From NCBI RefSeq assembly GCF_030817275.1, contig NZ_JAUSZD010000002.1, forward strand, positions 806,001-870,000: a DNA stretch of 64,000 bases, read 5' to 3'. The notes below the pieces were generated by a model that searched no databases, was not told the origin of the DNA, and saw only the letters and a program-made list of their open reading frames with translations. This stretch comes from Paenibacillus sp. V4I7. GTDB taxonomy: Bacteria; Bacillota; Bacilli; Paenibacillales; NBRC-103111. A program made the translations under genes and the position numbers. Below are positions 50,436-59,557 of the stretch, piece by piece. How positions within the stretch are numbered: the stretch's first letter is position 1; every line of letters starts with the position of its first letter.

Positions 50436-52049
50436 TTGAAAACATTTCAAGAGTTTGGTTTAGAGCCAACGATTTTACGCGCTATTACCGAGATGGGCTT
50501 TGAAGAGTCCACACCGATCCAAGAAAAAACGATTCCGTTGGCTATGGAAGGCCGGGATTTAATCGGGCAAGCGCAAACAGGAACGGGTAAAACAGCTGCT
50601 TTCGGTATTCCGCTTATTCACAAAATCAATATGAAAGAAGAGCGCATTTCTGCTCTTATCATGTGTCCTACACGGGAACTTGCCATCCAGGTTGCGGAAG
50701 AGATTGAGAAACTCGGTCGTTTCAAAGGCATTCGTTCCTTGCCCATCTATGGTGGACAGGATATCGTTAAACAAATTCGTGCATTGAAGAAAAAACCGCA
50801 AATCATTATCGGTACACCGGGACGTCTACTTGACCACATTAACCGAAAAACAATCAAATTAGACGATGTGCAAACAGTGGTTTTGGATGAAGCGGATGAA
50901 ATGCTTGACATGGGCTTCATGGATGATATCCAGTCCATTTTGAAATTAGTACCAGAAGAGCGTCACACGATGTTGTTCTCTGCAACAATGCCATCCAATA
51001 TTCAAAAATTGGCACAACAGTTTCTTCGTAACCCTGAGCACGTATCGGTTATCCCGAAACAAGTTAGTGCACCATTGATTGACCAAGCATATATCGAATT
51101 GCACGAAAAACAAAAATTCGAAGCGCTTAGCCGTTTGATCGACATGGAAGCTCCAGATCTTGCCATCATCTTCGGTCGTACAAAACGCCGGGTTGATGAA
51201 TTGGCAGAAGCTCTTCAAAAAAGAGGCTATGCAGCTGAAGGTCTTCATGGTGACTTATCCCAAAATCAACGCGATAATGTCATGAGAAAATTCCGTGACG
51301 GCAGCATTGATGTACTTGTAGCAACAGACGTTGCCGCGCGTGGTCTAGATGTATCCGGCGTTACGCATGTAATTAACTTTGACCTTCCGCAAGATCCAGA
51401 AAGCTATGTTCACCGTATTGGTCGTACAGGCCGCGCTGGTAAAGAAGGTACAGCTTGGACATTCGTAACACCTAGAGAGATCGATCACTTGCACTTTATC
51501 GAGAAAGTTACACGCCACAAAATTAATAAAAAACCATTACCTAGCTTGGCTGAAGCCATTGAAGGTAAACAAAAAATGACAGCTGAGCGTATTCTTGATG
51601 TGCTTCAAAATGATGCTCAAGCAGAATTCAAAGGCCTAGCTATTCAAATGTTAGAACAATATGATTCCGTAAATCTCCTTGCTGCAGCTATGAAGCTTCT
51701 GACAGGCGACAAAAAGGAAACGAATATTGAGTTAACACCAGAGGATCCAATTCGTGCAAGAAAGAAAAAATTCGATGTACGCAGCTCAGGTAGACGAGTT
51801 GGCGGCGGCTATGGCTCAAGTTCAGGATCAGGAGATCGTCGTCAAGGTGGCGGATACAGCTCCGGTGCTGGTTCCAGCAGCAGCTCGAACTCCCGTTACC
51901 CGCGTAAAGATAGCAGAGATTACGGTTCAAACAGAGAAGGTGGAAGCAGTTCATCTTCCAGAAACCGTGAATACGGAAGCAACAATTCCGGGAACCGCGA
52001 TCGTTCCAGAGCTCCTCGTAAGAGCGAAGATACATTAGTGAATAAATAA
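50436..52049 (+). CDS. cshA: DEAD-box RNA helicase (CshA-like)
   Basis: A 537-residue ATP-dependent RNA helicase. Motifs in order: Q motif [19 protein letters not shown], Ia [10 protein letters not shown], Ib [58 protein letters not shown]. The C-terminus (about 435-537) is Ser/Gly/Arg-rich with repeated R-G-G-S style segments, which bind RNA. CshA-type helicases act in mRNA decay and cold adaptation. Start is TTG after AAAAGGAGA. Confidence 0.94.
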   Translation: MKTFQEFGLEPTILRAITEMGFEESTPIQEKTIPLAMEGRDLIGQAQTGTGKTAAFGIPLIHKINMKEERISALIMCPTRELAIQVAEEIEKLGRFKGIRSLPIYGGQDIVKQIRALKKKPQIIIGTPGRLLDHINRKTIKLDDVQTVVLDEADEMLDMGFMDDIQSILKLVPEERHTMLFSATMPSNIQKLAQQFLRNPEHVSVIPKQVSAPLIDQAYIELHEKQKFEALSRLIDMEAPDLAIIFGRTKRRVDELAEALQKRGYAAEGLHGDLSQNQRDNVMRKFRDGSIDVLVATDVAARGLDVSGVTHVINFDLPQDPESYVHRIGRTGRAGKEGTAWTFVTPREIDHLHFIEKVTRHKINKKPLPSLAEAIEGKQKMTAERILDVLQNDAQAEFKGLAIQMLEQYDSVNLLAAAMKLLTGDKKETNIELTPEDPIRARKKKFDVRSSGRRVGGGYGSSSGSGDRRQGGGYSSGAGSSSSSNSRYPRKDSRDYGSNREGGSSSSSRNREYGSNNSGNRDRSRAPRKSEDTLVNK

Positions 52050-52069
52050 GGGTTAAAACCCAAAAAAAG

Positions 52070-52103
52070 AAAGGCGGAGATCCTGAAGGATCTTCGCCTT
52101 TTT
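52070..52103 (+). terminator. Terminator after the helicase gene
   Basis: AAAGGCGGAGATCC pairs with GGATCTTCGCCTTTTT around TGAA. Confidence 0.9.
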
Positions 52104-52119
52104 ACCTTGCGTATATGGT

Positions 52120-52209
52120 TTACAGTACGAAAGAGCTAGTAATGATAACGAGCAAGATGAAGAGAACCAAAATGGCACCTGCGGATGTTCCAACTGGATG
52201 AGACATCAT
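52120..52209 (-). CDS. YjcZ-family tiny membrane peptide
   Basis: A 29-residue peptide, too short for a usual ORF search. It reads MMSHPVGTSAGAILVLFILL and then VIITSSFVL, a single membrane segment that matches the YjcZ/tiny-TM family of Bacillales (TIGR01732), many members of which are spore-associated. AGGAGG is 5-8 bases upstream of two adjacent ATGs. It supports a spore-forming host. Confidence 0.82.
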   Translation of the reverse strand: MMSHPVGTSAGAILVLFILLVIITSSFVL

Positions 52210-52415
52210 ATCAACCTCCTGAAAAATTTTTGGGTGTAGTTCTTATTGACAATACTATACTATGTAAAAGAACCTAGATCGACTAGACGTCTACCTATAT
52301 GTTGAAAAATAGGCTATAATTAAACCAATGTAAAAAGTAAGACAGCTTAAGATGTATGCGTTTTAACAATCAACGTAGAAAGTTTCCGGAAGGAAACGCT
52401 AAGGAGGAAGCAGTT

Positions 52416-53261
52416 TTGGAGTTTAGAGGAGTTATGGGAGGACTGTACAGAATATCGGAGTGGATTATGCGGTTGTCAGTCATTAATCTGCTTTGGATGC
52501 TATGTTCGATTCCGGTTTTCTTTTTTGCTTTTATGGGCTTGGTGAGTCCATCCGTTGATGCATTGAAGGCATCACTACCCATTATCGCCATTTTGGCACC
52601 GTTTACTTTATTTCCTGCAACTTCCGCGATGTTTGCTGTAGCTCGGAAATGGGTTACTGGAGAAGAAGATGTACCACTTTTGAAAACATATTTCCGCGGA
52701 TATAAAGAAAACTACCTGCAGAGCATGGTAGGTGGTATTTTCTTCGTCATCATTTTCGTGATCATTGCGGTGAACTACTTCTTTTATTTGAAACAGGGGA
52801 GTTCACTGAAACTATTGGCCGTATTGTTTATCGCTTTCACGGTCATTATTATCATTTCTTTGTTCAATTTCTTCTCGATTATGGTTCATTTGCATATGAA
52901 GATTTTTCAAATTTTGAAGAATGCTATATTGATTACCATTGGCAATCCAATCAATTCGATTGTTCTGCTGCTTTGCAACGGAGCCATCCTTTACATTTGT
53001 ATGACCAAATTTAATTTCTTCCTTGTCGTTTTCTTTATGGGAAGTATTATGGCGACCTTCTCGTTCTGGCAGTTTAACCGCAGCTTCACCAAACTCCAAA
53101 CGAAGCAGCAAGAACTAGAAGAGAAGGAACAACAGAGGCTTGCTGAAGCGCAAGAAGAGGAAGCACAAAGCGAAGCAGAAGCTGTAACTGAAAGTGAAGA
53201 AGAAAGTAAGACAGAAATTAGCTTGCATAAAAAAGATGAGAATGAAAAGACTAGAGACTAA
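52416..53261 (+). CDS. DUF624 (YesL) family membrane protein
   Basis: A 281-residue protein with about five membrane segments. The start EFRGVMGGLYRISEWIMRL and NLLWMLCSIPVFF are typical of YesL proteins. The C-terminal 60 residues are a highly charged Glu/Gln/Lys coil (QQELEEKEQQRLAEAQEEE). Function is unknown; YesL relatives lie in polysaccharide-use operons. The frame is open upstream to 52356, but AAGGAGG at 8 bases marks the TTG at 52416. Confidence 0.86.
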   Translation: MEFRGVMGGLYRISEWIMRLSVINLLWMLCSIPVFFFAFMGLVSPSVDALKASLPIIAILAPFTLFPATSAMFAVARKWVTGEEDVPLLKTYFRGYKENYLQSMVGGIFFVIIFVIIAVNYFFYLKQGSSLKLLAVLFIAFTVIIIISLFNFFSIMVHLHMKIFQILKNAILITIGNPINSIVLLLCNGAILYICMTKFNFFLVVFFMGSIMATFSFWQFNRSFTKLQTKQQELEEKEQQRLAEAQEEEAQSEAEAVTESEEESKTEISLHKKDENEKTRD

Positions 53262-53270
53262 ACCTACCAG

Positions 53271-53299
53271 TTGATAATCAACCGGTACGGCACTATAAT
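53271..53299 (+). promoter_or_regulatory. Sigma-A promoter of the putative 6S RNA
   Basis: TTGATA, exactly 17 bases, TATAAT. It lies 10 bases after the DUF624 stop codon and drives the non-coding RNA that follows. Confidence 0.85.
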
Positions 53300-53305
53300 A
53301 AGAAC

Positions 53306-53496
53306 TACAAAAGAATCCTGCGATGTACGTAACGGTTTTAAGTTGTTTTAAACCAATGACTGTTTCTAGGGAGACCTACATTGAAGTGTGGCTGACATGC
53401 CCTCGAAAGGGGACCTCAAATACACCTCTGCGGACACCCACCTGCGAGAGCGGGTTTGAAGCACCAAAACCGGACGGCATAGGCGGGTTTTTTTGT
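53306..53496 (+). ncRNA. ssrS: Probable 6S RNA
   Basis: A non-coding transcript of about 190 bases runs from the strong promoter to a terminator. The two ends pair in an irregular stem: CCTGC with GCGGG, ATG with CAT, CGT with ACG, and CGGTTTT with AAAACCG. Hairpins inside include CCCTCGAAAGGGG. The length, closing stem with bulges and isolated strong promoter fit 6S RNA, the inhibitor of sigma-A RNA polymerase. I base the name on structure, not on a database match. Confidence 0.7.
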
Positions 53497-53499
53497 ATT

Positions 53500-53548
53500 A
53501 AAAAGAGGTTGATCAGGTAGATTCCTGATTCAACCTCTTTTTATTTTA
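53500..53548. terminator. Terminator downstream of xylB and the 6S RNA
   Basis: AAAAAGAGGTTGA pairs with TCAACCTCTTTTT around TCAGG/CCTGA. It can act on both strands. Confidence 0.9.
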
Positions 53549-53556
53549 TTTTATTT

Positions 53557-55086
53557 TCAATGACCAGCCAAATCACTTAGCTGATGGAATGTATTCTGCA
53601 GAGTTCCGTAAAGACCGCGATATATTTGATAATAGGCTTCATACTGTTTTTGATTATCCATAATTGGCTCTACACGATCGGTGACATGAATCCATTTCTC
53701 ACAGAGAGTAGTTATATCCTCTTGGAGTACGCCGGAAGCAGCCATAATAGCAGCGCCATACGCAGGGCCGTCTGTGGAATTAACAGTGACCACAGGGATA
53801 CCGAAGATATCAGCAATCATTTGACGCCAGAACGGACTTCTGGCACCGCCGCCATTCACGCGAAGCTCGGTAACTTCAATGCCGGACTCGCGGATTAGCT
53901 GCAGCGAATCGCGGAGCCCGAAGGTAATGCCTTCGAGAACGGCACGGGTGAGATGTGCTTTCTCGTGCCGTAGGTTTAGACCGATGAAGGCGCCGCGAGC
54001 CTTCGGATCGGGGTGTGGTGTCCGCTCACCGGATAAGTAAGGCAAGAAGAGCAAGCCTTCGCTCCCGAGGGGAGCTGTGGCGGCTGTAGACGTCAGGATC
54101 TCGTAGACGTCTTTGCCTTCCTGCTGCGCACGCTCAAGCTCCTCGTGCGCAAAGTGGTTGCGCCACCACTGGAACGAGCCGCCAGCGGCCAGCATGACCC
54201 CCATGCGGTGCCATTTTCCAGGCACACCGTGACAGAAGGAATGAAGCCGATAAGCTTCATCGACTTGGTAGGTGTCGTCGTGAACGAAGACGACACCGGA
54301 CGTGCCGAGCGCCACAGAGGCGATGCCTTGGCGTACGACGCCAACACCTACGGCGCCGCAAGCTTGATCGCCGCCTCCAGCTACGATAGGCGTGCCTGCG
54401 GCTAGGCCGGTTAGGGTGGCCGCTTCAGGCAGCAGGTGTCCGGCCACATCGCCGGACTCATAGAGCGGCGGCAGCCATTCCATAGGAATGTCCAGCCGCT
54501 CAGTGACGGTCTGCGACCAGCTGCGGTGCGCGACGTCCAGCAGCAGGGTGCCGCTTGCGTCGGCCATGTCCATGCCGAACGCTCCCGTCAGGCGCAGCCT
54601 GACATAGTCCTTCGGCAGCAGCAGATGCCGAACGCGCGCGTAATGCTCCGGCTCATGCTGCCGGAGCCAAATGACCTTGGGCGCGGTGAAGCCGGTCAGC
54701 GCCCGGTTGCCCGTTAGTCGTCCGAGTTCGGCTTCGCCGACGGTCGACTCGATGTAAGCGCACTGCTCCGCGGTGCGCTGATCACACCAAAGCAGCGCAG
54801 GCCGGATGACCTGCTGCGCCTCGTCCAGGAATACCGACCCGTGCATCTGGCCGGAGAAGCCAATGCCAGCGACGGCTTCGCCAGCGACGCTTGTTTTCTC
54901 TAAGAGAGCGCGGATACCCTTGACTGTGGCGTTCCACCAATCCTCAGGATGCTGCTCTGCCCATCCCGGATGGGGCTGTTGAAGCGGATATTCAACGCTA
55001 TGGCTGCCAATCACCTGACCGGTGTCATCCACTAGAATGCATTTAACTGCAGAAGTTCCTAAATCTAAGCCCATGAAATACGACAC
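53557..55086 (-). CDS. xylB: Xylulokinase
   Basis: A 509-residue FGGY-family kinase that phosphorylates D-xylulose. Motifs: GLDLGTSAVKCILVDDTG (phosphate 1), GFSGQMHGSVFLD (substrate Met-His), DMADASGTLLLDV and GGGDQACGAVGVG (catalytic Asp). Start is a GTG after AAAGGGTG. No xylA, xylR or transporter is adjacent. The middle of the gene is visibly richer in G+C than its neighbours, which might reflect acquisition or just selection. Confidence 0.93.
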   Translation of the reverse strand: MSYFMGLDLGTSAVKCILVDDTGQVIGSHSVEYPLQQPHPGWAEQHPEDWWNATVKGIRALLEKTSVAGEAVAGIGFSGQMHGSVFLDEAQQVIRPALLWCDQRTAEQCAYIESTVGEAELGRLTGNRALTGFTAPKVIWLRQHEPEHYARVRHLLLPKDYVRLRLTGAFGMDMADASGTLLLDVAHRSWSQTVTERLDIPMEWLPPLYESGDVAGHLLPEAATLTGLAAGTPIVAGGGDQACGAVGVGVVRQGIASVALGTSGVVFVHDDTYQVDEAYRLHSFCHGVPGKWHRMGVMLAAGGSFQWWRNHFAHEELERAQQEGKDVYEILTSTAATAPLGSEGLLFLPYLSGERTPHPDPKARGAFIGLNLRHEKAHLTRAVLEGITFGLRDSLQLIRESGIEVTELRVNGGGARSPFWRQMIADIFGIPVVTVNSTDGPAYGAAIMAASGVLQEDITTLCEKWIHVTDRVEPIMDNQKQYEAYYQIYRGLYGTLQNTFHQLSDLAGH

Positions 55087-55140
55087 GAAGATTCACCCTT
55101 TGTTGGTTAGTTGTTGTATTTTAGTAGTTTCCTCTATATT

Positions 55141-55167
55141 CTTTGTTTGTTTAATAAATATACAAAG
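55141..55167. promoter_or_regulatory. Imperfect 27-bp palindrome upstream of xylB
   Basis: CTTTGTTTGTTTAATA and its mirrored half ATATACAAAG form an inverted repeat between xylB and the GNAT gene. The TTTGTTTGTTT half resembles XylR-type operators. Function is inferred. Confidence 0.45.
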
Positions 55168-55220
55168 ATTATTGTTATTATATTCGCACGTTATAACAGA
55201 AATCCTGCTTATGGCGATAT

Positions 55221-55715
55221 TTATTTCCATAGTAAATTCATTTCATGCCACTGGATGCCAGCATGCTGAGAATTTGATGGAGCTACATAAAGAAATCCAT
55301 TTCTTTCGTAGAATGAAATTAAATGCTCTTCACACATCAAAACAATGCCTTTTAAATCATCTTTTCTGGCTACTTCGATGATACGTTGCAGAAGTTCAGT
55401 GGCAACCCCGCGTCGTTGGTAGGACGGATGTACGGCTATAGTTAATACACAGAGGTATTGTCCTTCCTCAGCGTGCTGTGTCTCTTTCTTGATACTGTCA
55501 TCAGCCAGTTCTTTATTATGTATCTTAACGCTATTGGTTACGCCGATAATTTGATGGTCAAGCTCATTTTCTGCTACAAGAAAATAGGATCCATACACAT
55601 GCTTTCTCATCTGAAAAGCTTCTAATGAGGCAGCCGCCTCCTTTGAGAAAACAGCAGTTTCGATCTCATAAGCCTTCCTAATATCTGTATCGCTTTCAGC
55701 TGGGCGAATCAGCAT
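55221..55715 (-). CDS. GNAT family N-acetyltransferase
   Basis: A 164-residue acetyltransferase. Acetyl-CoA motif A is LTIAVHPSYQRRGVATELLQ (about 91-110), with the usual helix 4 and the FYERNGF motif at about 143-149. The target amine is unknown. The ATG has AAGGAGG. Confidence 0.88.
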   Translation of the reverse strand: MLIRPAESDTDIRKAYEIETAVFSKEAAASLEAFQMRKHVYGSYFLVAENELDHQIIGVTNSVKIHNKELADDSIKKETQHAEEGQYLCVLTIAVHPSYQRRGVATELLQRIIEVARKDDLKGIVLMCEEHLISFYERNGFLYVAPSNSQHAGIQWHEMNLLWK

Positions 55716-55923
55716 GATCGTTGAATACCTCCTTGTTTATAACGCCAAAGTGAATGAGTCCTAAGTTGGATAATAAAATATGGAATATTAATGTTAAATC
55801 TGGGAGCAATCCTTCCGATTTTTATTTCCCCTCTTTTTCTTAAGCCTAAACAATGGTAAGATAGAGAGCAGTGTAGAAATGGCAAGTGGTCTATATGCAC
55901 TTCATTGAAGGGGGAAAAGGCTT

Positions 55924-56313
55924 TTGCTTAAGAGAACTTTAATCGGATTAATTCGCAGTCATGAAACGACCGGAGATAAAGCCAAAGATCCTTTGCTTAA
56001 AACAAGATATTACAAGCTTCCGAAAGAACAAGTATGGGAAGAAGTCACAGCCGTTCTGAAAAAAACGCCGGGATATAAACTTCTCCACGAAGTTCAAAAT
56101 GTAGGTGAAATTCTTGCGGAACGTAAAACAGTGACTGGACGAACACAGGATGTTACGTTAACGCTATTTGGGATTAATCCCGTGAAAACAGCGGTAGACA
56201 TTTATTCAGCATCCCGAGGCTCAATGGGGGATCTGGGTTCCAATTACCGTACTATTATAGATATTTATAAACAATTAGACAGAAAACTTGCTTCATATAA
56301 GATTGAAGGATGA
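55924..56313 (+). CDS. Hypothetical cytosolic protein (DUF1499-like)
   Basis: A 129-residue soluble protein, basic at its N-terminus (MLKRTLIGLIRSHETTGD) and with an alpha-beta pattern later (VWEEVTAVLKKTPGYKLL, DVTLTLFGINPVKTAVDIYS). It resembles DUF1499-type proteins, but I am not certain. The TTG start follows AAGGGGG. The stop codon (TGA) is the first base group of the dispersed repeat described next. Confidence 0.68.
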   Translation: MLKRTLIGLIRSHETTGDKAKDPLLKTRYYKLPKEQVWEEVTAVLKKTPGYKLLHEVQNVGEILAERKTVTGRTQDVTLTLFGINPVKTAVDIYSASRGSMGDLGSNYRTIIDIYKQLDRKLASYKIEG

Positions 56314-56425
56314 GAAAACTCTTATCGAGGCCATTCAATGATGAGCGACCGCGGTTAGATGAAAGTTGTATCGCTAATAAGAAAGTGGTTTTCGGAAAAC
56401 GAAAACTAGCCTTACTTATGTGGAA
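56311..56425 (+). repeat. Composite dispersed intergenic repeat, copy 2
   Basis: This stretch starts at the TGA of the preceding gene and contains, in order, GAGAAAACTC, ATCGAGGCCA, GCGACCGCG, ATCGCTAATAAGAAAG, the hairpin GTTTTCGG/CGAAAAC and CTTATGTGGAAA. It matches the minus strand of 11517-11707 except that the two 38-bp palindromic units are absent. In both places the element begins exactly at a stop codon. Confidence 0.75.
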
Positions 56426-56427
56426 AC

Positions 56428-56468
56428 AAAAACAGCAGGGAAGCTAGGCCTCCTTGCTGTTTTATTTT
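56428..56468 (-). terminator. Terminator downstream of tpx
   Basis: On the minus strand AAAACAGCAAGGA pairs with TCCCTGCTGTTTTTG. T-runs are present on both strands. Confidence 0.82.
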
Positions 56469-56475
56469 GTGCGTA

Positions 56476-56994
56476 TTAAACTAATTTTTTGACAGCTTCT
56501 ACGGCTGTTTCATAATTAGGGTGAGCCGTCATTTCGCTCAGGTACTCAACGTATTGAACGGTATCATTCGCATCGATGACAAAAATGGAACGCATATCAA
56601 GTTGAAGCTCTTTGATCAATACGCCATAAGCTTCGCCGAAGGATTTTGTTTTGTAATCGGACAAAGTGATTACTTTATCAATACCTGCCGCACCACACCA
56701 ACGGGATTGTGCAAAAGGAAGATCAACACTGATGGTCAGAACAGCAACATTGTCGCCCAGACCTGCTGCTTCTTCATTGAAGCGGCGTGTTTGTGCGTCA
56801 CAAACGCCTGTATCCAAAGATGGAACAACGCTGATCAGCTTTACTTTACCTGCATAATCTGCGAGGGAAACTTGAGTCATCAAATCTTTGTTAACCGTGA
56901 AGTTAGGTGCTTTATCACCCACTTTAATTTCAGGTCCTACTAAAGTAATCGGATTGCCTTTAATGGTAGCAACACCAGTACGTTCTTGTGCCAT
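56476..56994 (-). CDS. tpx: Thiol peroxidase (Tpx, atypical 2-Cys peroxiredoxin)
   Basis: A 172-residue periplasm-free cytosolic peroxiredoxin that reduces H2O2 and organic peroxides with thioredoxin. The peroxidatic Cys is in PSLDTGVCDAQTRRFN (about residue 65) and the resolving Cys in SRWCGAAGIDKVI (about 99). The start MAQERTGVATIKGNPITLVG is typical. AAGGAGG precedes the ATG. Confidence 0.95.
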   Translation of the reverse strand: MAQERTGVATIKGNPITLVGPEIKVGDKAPNFTVNKDLMTQVSLADYAGKVKLISVVPSLDTGVCDAQTRRFNEEAAGLGDNVAVLTISVDLPFAQSRWCGAAGIDKVITLSDYKTKSFGEAYGVLIKELQLDMRSIFVIDANDTVQYVEYLSEMTAHPNYETAVEAVKKLV

Positions 56995-57155
56995 TTGAAT
57001 TGTTTCCTCCTTTATTTTCCATGCTAAATAACAACTTATTTATTATAAGCTTTTTCAACTTAGGTTGTCCAATCGTTACAGTAAGGCTATAATTTAAATG
57101 TTTAAAGATCGCATAAGCTCGTAATCATGTAAGAAAAGTCGGGGGATTTATCCAA

Positions 57156-58040
57156 GTGGAATTAAGACAATTGCAGTACTTTGTAAAAGTAGCAAGAAAG
57201 CAGCATGTAACCCAAGCAGCAGAAGAAATGCATGTGGCACAGTCAGCTGTTAGCCGGCAGATTCATCTTTTAGAGGAAGAGCTGGGCATTAATTTGTTTG
57301 TGCAAAAAGGTCGTAATCTTCATCTTACGTCAGTAGGTCATTTATTCTTAAGCCGGGTCGAGGGGATACTAACGGACTTGGAACGCGCTGTTGGCGAAAT
57401 ACATGAATTTCTTGACCCGGAAGCCGGGGAAATTCGCATTGGGTTTCCACATAGCCTTGTCATCAATTTGCTCCCTGCTGTCGTTGCAGCCTTTAAAAAA
57501 GATCATCCTAACGTTAAATTTCGGCTTCGTCAAGGGACCTATACATCCTTAATCCGAGATGTTTCTAAGGGAGAGATAGATCTGGCTTTCATTTCGCCAT
57601 TTCCAGAATCCCATGAACATGTTACGGGTGAAATCTTGCTAACTGAAGAGCTGTATGCGATTATTCCCTCCAACCATATCCTTGCTGATTACACATCCAT
57701 ACGACTGGAGCAGTTAAAGAATGAGCCATTCGTTATGTTTAGTGAAGAATATACGCTGCGTACGATTGTGATGGAGGCGTGCTTGAAAGCGGGCTTCGTT
57801 CCGAAGATTGAGTTCGAAGGTGAAGAAACAGATACCATTCGTGGATTAGTAGCCGCGGGTATGGGGGTGAGCTTGCTTCCGTCCATGGCTTTAATGGAAA
57901 GCGGTCAAATGCAACCGGTCAAAATTCGCGTGACCGATCCTGTGGTCACTAGAACTGTCGGTTTAATTCGCCGAAAAGGTGAAAAGCTACCTTTGGTAGC
58001 TGAAGTTTTCAGACGGTTTCTATGTGAATATTTTCAATGA
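57156..58040 (+). CDS. LysR-family transcriptional regulator
   Basis: A 294-residue regulator. The helix-turn-helix is at about 15-45 (HVTQAAEEMHVAQSAVSRQI), then a two-lobed effector domain (EIRIGFPHSLVINLLPAVVA, GLVAAGMGVSLLPSMAL). It resembles the GltC/CysL/YwbI group. The start is a GTG after GGGGGA. The neighbouring tpx gene is divergent and could be a target; the effector is unknown. Confidence 0.92.
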   Translation: MELRQLQYFVKVARKQHVTQAAEEMHVAQSAVSRQIHLLEEELGINLFVQKGRNLHLTSVGHLFLSRVEGILTDLERAVGEIHEFLDPEAGEIRIGFPHSLVINLLPAVVAAFKKDHPNVKFRLRQGTYTSLIRDVSKGEIDLAFISPFPESHEHVTGEILLTEELYAIIPSNHILADYTSIRLEQLKNEPFVMFSEEYTLRTIVMEACLKAGFVPKIEFEGEETDTIRGLVAAGMGVSLLPSMALMESGQMQPVKIRVTDPVVTRTVGLIRRKGEKLPLVAEVFRRFLCEYFQ

Positions 58041-58042
58041 AA

Positions 58043-58090
58043 AAAAGCTCATCTTGTGGGTGTGAATGACACCTCACAAGATGAGCTTTT
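58043..58090. terminator. Terminator between LysR and YugP genes
   Basis: AAAAGCTCATCTTGTG pairs with CACAAGATGAGCTTTT, a 16-bp perfect stem with an inner helix; works on both strands. Confidence 0.9.
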
Positions 58091-58097
58091 ATGTTGT

Positions 58098-58790
58098 TTA
58101 GTCGTCACTATTACGACCATTAAATATCATGATATATTTCAGAAGTTCAAGAACGGAGATTAAAGCTGCTGCAACATACGTAAGAGCGGCTGCATTCAAT
58201 ACTTTGGCCACCCCGCGTTCTTCTTCATTAGAGATGAAGCCTTCAGCGATCATTAAATCTCGGGCTCTTGAGCTGGCGTTAAATTCTACTGGTAATGTAA
58301 CTAATTGAAAAGCAACGGCTGCTGCGAAAAAGATAATACCAAGACCGAGTAGGTATGGGATCTGTTGGAAAAAGAAACCGGCTAGTATGAGCAAGGGAGC
58401 TACACCGGAAGCGATATTAACAACCGGGAACATGCGGTGCCTTGCTACAAGCATTGGATAGTGAACTTGGTGTTGAATGGCATGACCTACCTCGTGACAG
58501 GCCACAGCAACAGCAGATATGGAGCTTTGGTAGTAGACGGGTTCAGATAAACGTACTACTCTGGCTAGCGGATCATAGTGATCGGATAGGGTTCCGGGTA
58601 CAGCTTCAACAGGGACATCATATAGTCCATTAGCATCAAGCATGCGCCTTGCCGCCTGAGCCCCCGTCATTCCTGAGTAAATTGGAACTTTGGACCATTT
58701 GTTGAATGTTCCCCGAACACGAAACGAGGCCCACAACGAAAGTCCGAATGCAATTATTATTAGAAAATCCATGGGATGAAAAAAGAACAT
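58098..58790 (-). CDS. Zinc metallopeptidase, YugP type (Zn_peptidase_2)
   Basis: A 230-residue membrane protein with a HEVGHAIQHQ zinc motif (about residues 99-108) flanked by membrane segments at the N-terminus, at about 128-165 and at the C-terminus. A distal acid is expected in VEFNASSRARDLM. Members are membrane proteases of unknown substrate. GGAGGA precedes the ATG. It is co-directional with the MerR gene, 21 bases downstream. Confidence 0.92.
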   Translation of the reverse strand: MFFFHPMDFLIIIAFGLSLWASFRVRGTFNKWSKVPIYSGMTGAQAARRMLDANGLYDVPVEAVPGTLSDHYDPLARVVRLSEPVYYQSSISAVAVACHEVGHAIQHQVHYPMLVARHRMFPVVNIASGVAPLLILAGFFFQQIPYLLGLGIIFFAAAVAFQLVTLPVEFNASSRARDLMIAEGFISNEEERGVAKVLNAAALTYVAAALISVLELLKYIMIFNGRNSDD

Positions 58791-58811
58791 TTGACATTCC
58801 TCCGTATTTCG

Positions 58812-59252
58812 TTATGAGAACGGATTTTTACCTAGAAGAACAATTAGCGCTTCAATACAGGCCGCGGTTGGCTGAGTAAGAATACGGGAAAGCTTCTTCA
58901 TTTGATTTGGTTTCAACTGTTGGATGATGGGTCCCAGCTCTTTAGCTTCTTTCATTAACTGCTCTAGATGAATCTGGATAGATGTCAGCTTATCTCTCAC
59001 TGTATCATCTGGCGACACTTTACTCCATTGTTGTAAATTCGCTTTGATTTCCTCTAAGGTATATTTCTCGTTCTTCATAGATTCAATACGTTTAAGTCGA
59101 TTTAAAGTTTCAGCACTATAAAGGCGGTAATTCGTATCTGATCTTTTCTCGGGTTCGATCAAGCTCAGCTTGGTGTAGTAATCAATGGTTCGAGAACTGA
59201 CATCGGCAAGTTTGGCTAGTTCCCCGATTTTATAAAGCTTCTCATTCCCCAT
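58812..59252 (-). CDS. MerR-family transcriptional regulator
   Basis: A 146-residue regulator. The winged helix (YKIGELAKLADVSSRTIDYY, RSDTNYRLYSAETLNRLKRI) is followed by a long dimerisation coil; no metal-binding cysteines are obvious apart from Cys in AACIEAL. It probably senses a drug or stress signal. It may control the YugP gene that follows it. Confidence 0.88.
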   Translation of the reverse strand: MGNEKLYKIGELAKLADVSSRTIDYYTKLSLIEPEKRSDTNYRLYSAETLNRLKRIESMKNEKYTLEEIKANLQQWSKVSPDDTVRDKLTSIQIHLEQLMKEAKELGPIIQQLKPNQMKKLSRILTQPTAACIEALIVLLGKNPFS

Positions 59253-59472
59253 AATAAGTTCACCTCTACTCCAATGTTATGTATGAATTCTACTATATAT
59301 TAATGATACCTGATTACAAACCGTACAGTCAAACGTATTACTTATCAAAGCTGACATTGAATTCAGGGTAGGAATCGTAATATTTGGCTCGATCTATGAA
59401 CGAAAACACGAATTATGCCTCTTCGATGTGAGGTTATTTTTCGCTTTTTTCAATTTTTTAAAGAGAATCCTA

Positions 59473-59501
59473 TTGTCAAACCCATTTAACCTGTATATAA
59501 T
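59473..59501 (+). promoter_or_regulatory. Sigma-A promoter of the ammonium transporter gene
   Basis: TTGTCA, 17 bases, TATAAT. Transcription should begin near 59508. The rest of the 305-base gap (59253-59472) is A+T-rich without other recognised elements. Confidence 0.8.
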
Positions 59502-59522
59502 GACATTAAGAGTTTCATTACA

Positions 59523-59539
59523 TGTTACTTAATATAACA
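59523..59539. promoter_or_regulatory. GlnR/TnrA box
   Basis: TGTTACTTAATATAACA fits TGTNA-N7-TNACA exactly. It lies about 15 bases after the predicted transcription start and before the ribosome-binding site, a position from which GlnR would repress. Confidence 0.78.
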
Positions 59540-59557
59540 TTAAAAGGAAGTGGTCGT

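Noticed and set aside
54093-54717. Several long frames inside xylB on both strands
   Set aside because: They arise from the high G+C content of this part of xylB and show no domain or ribosome-binding site.
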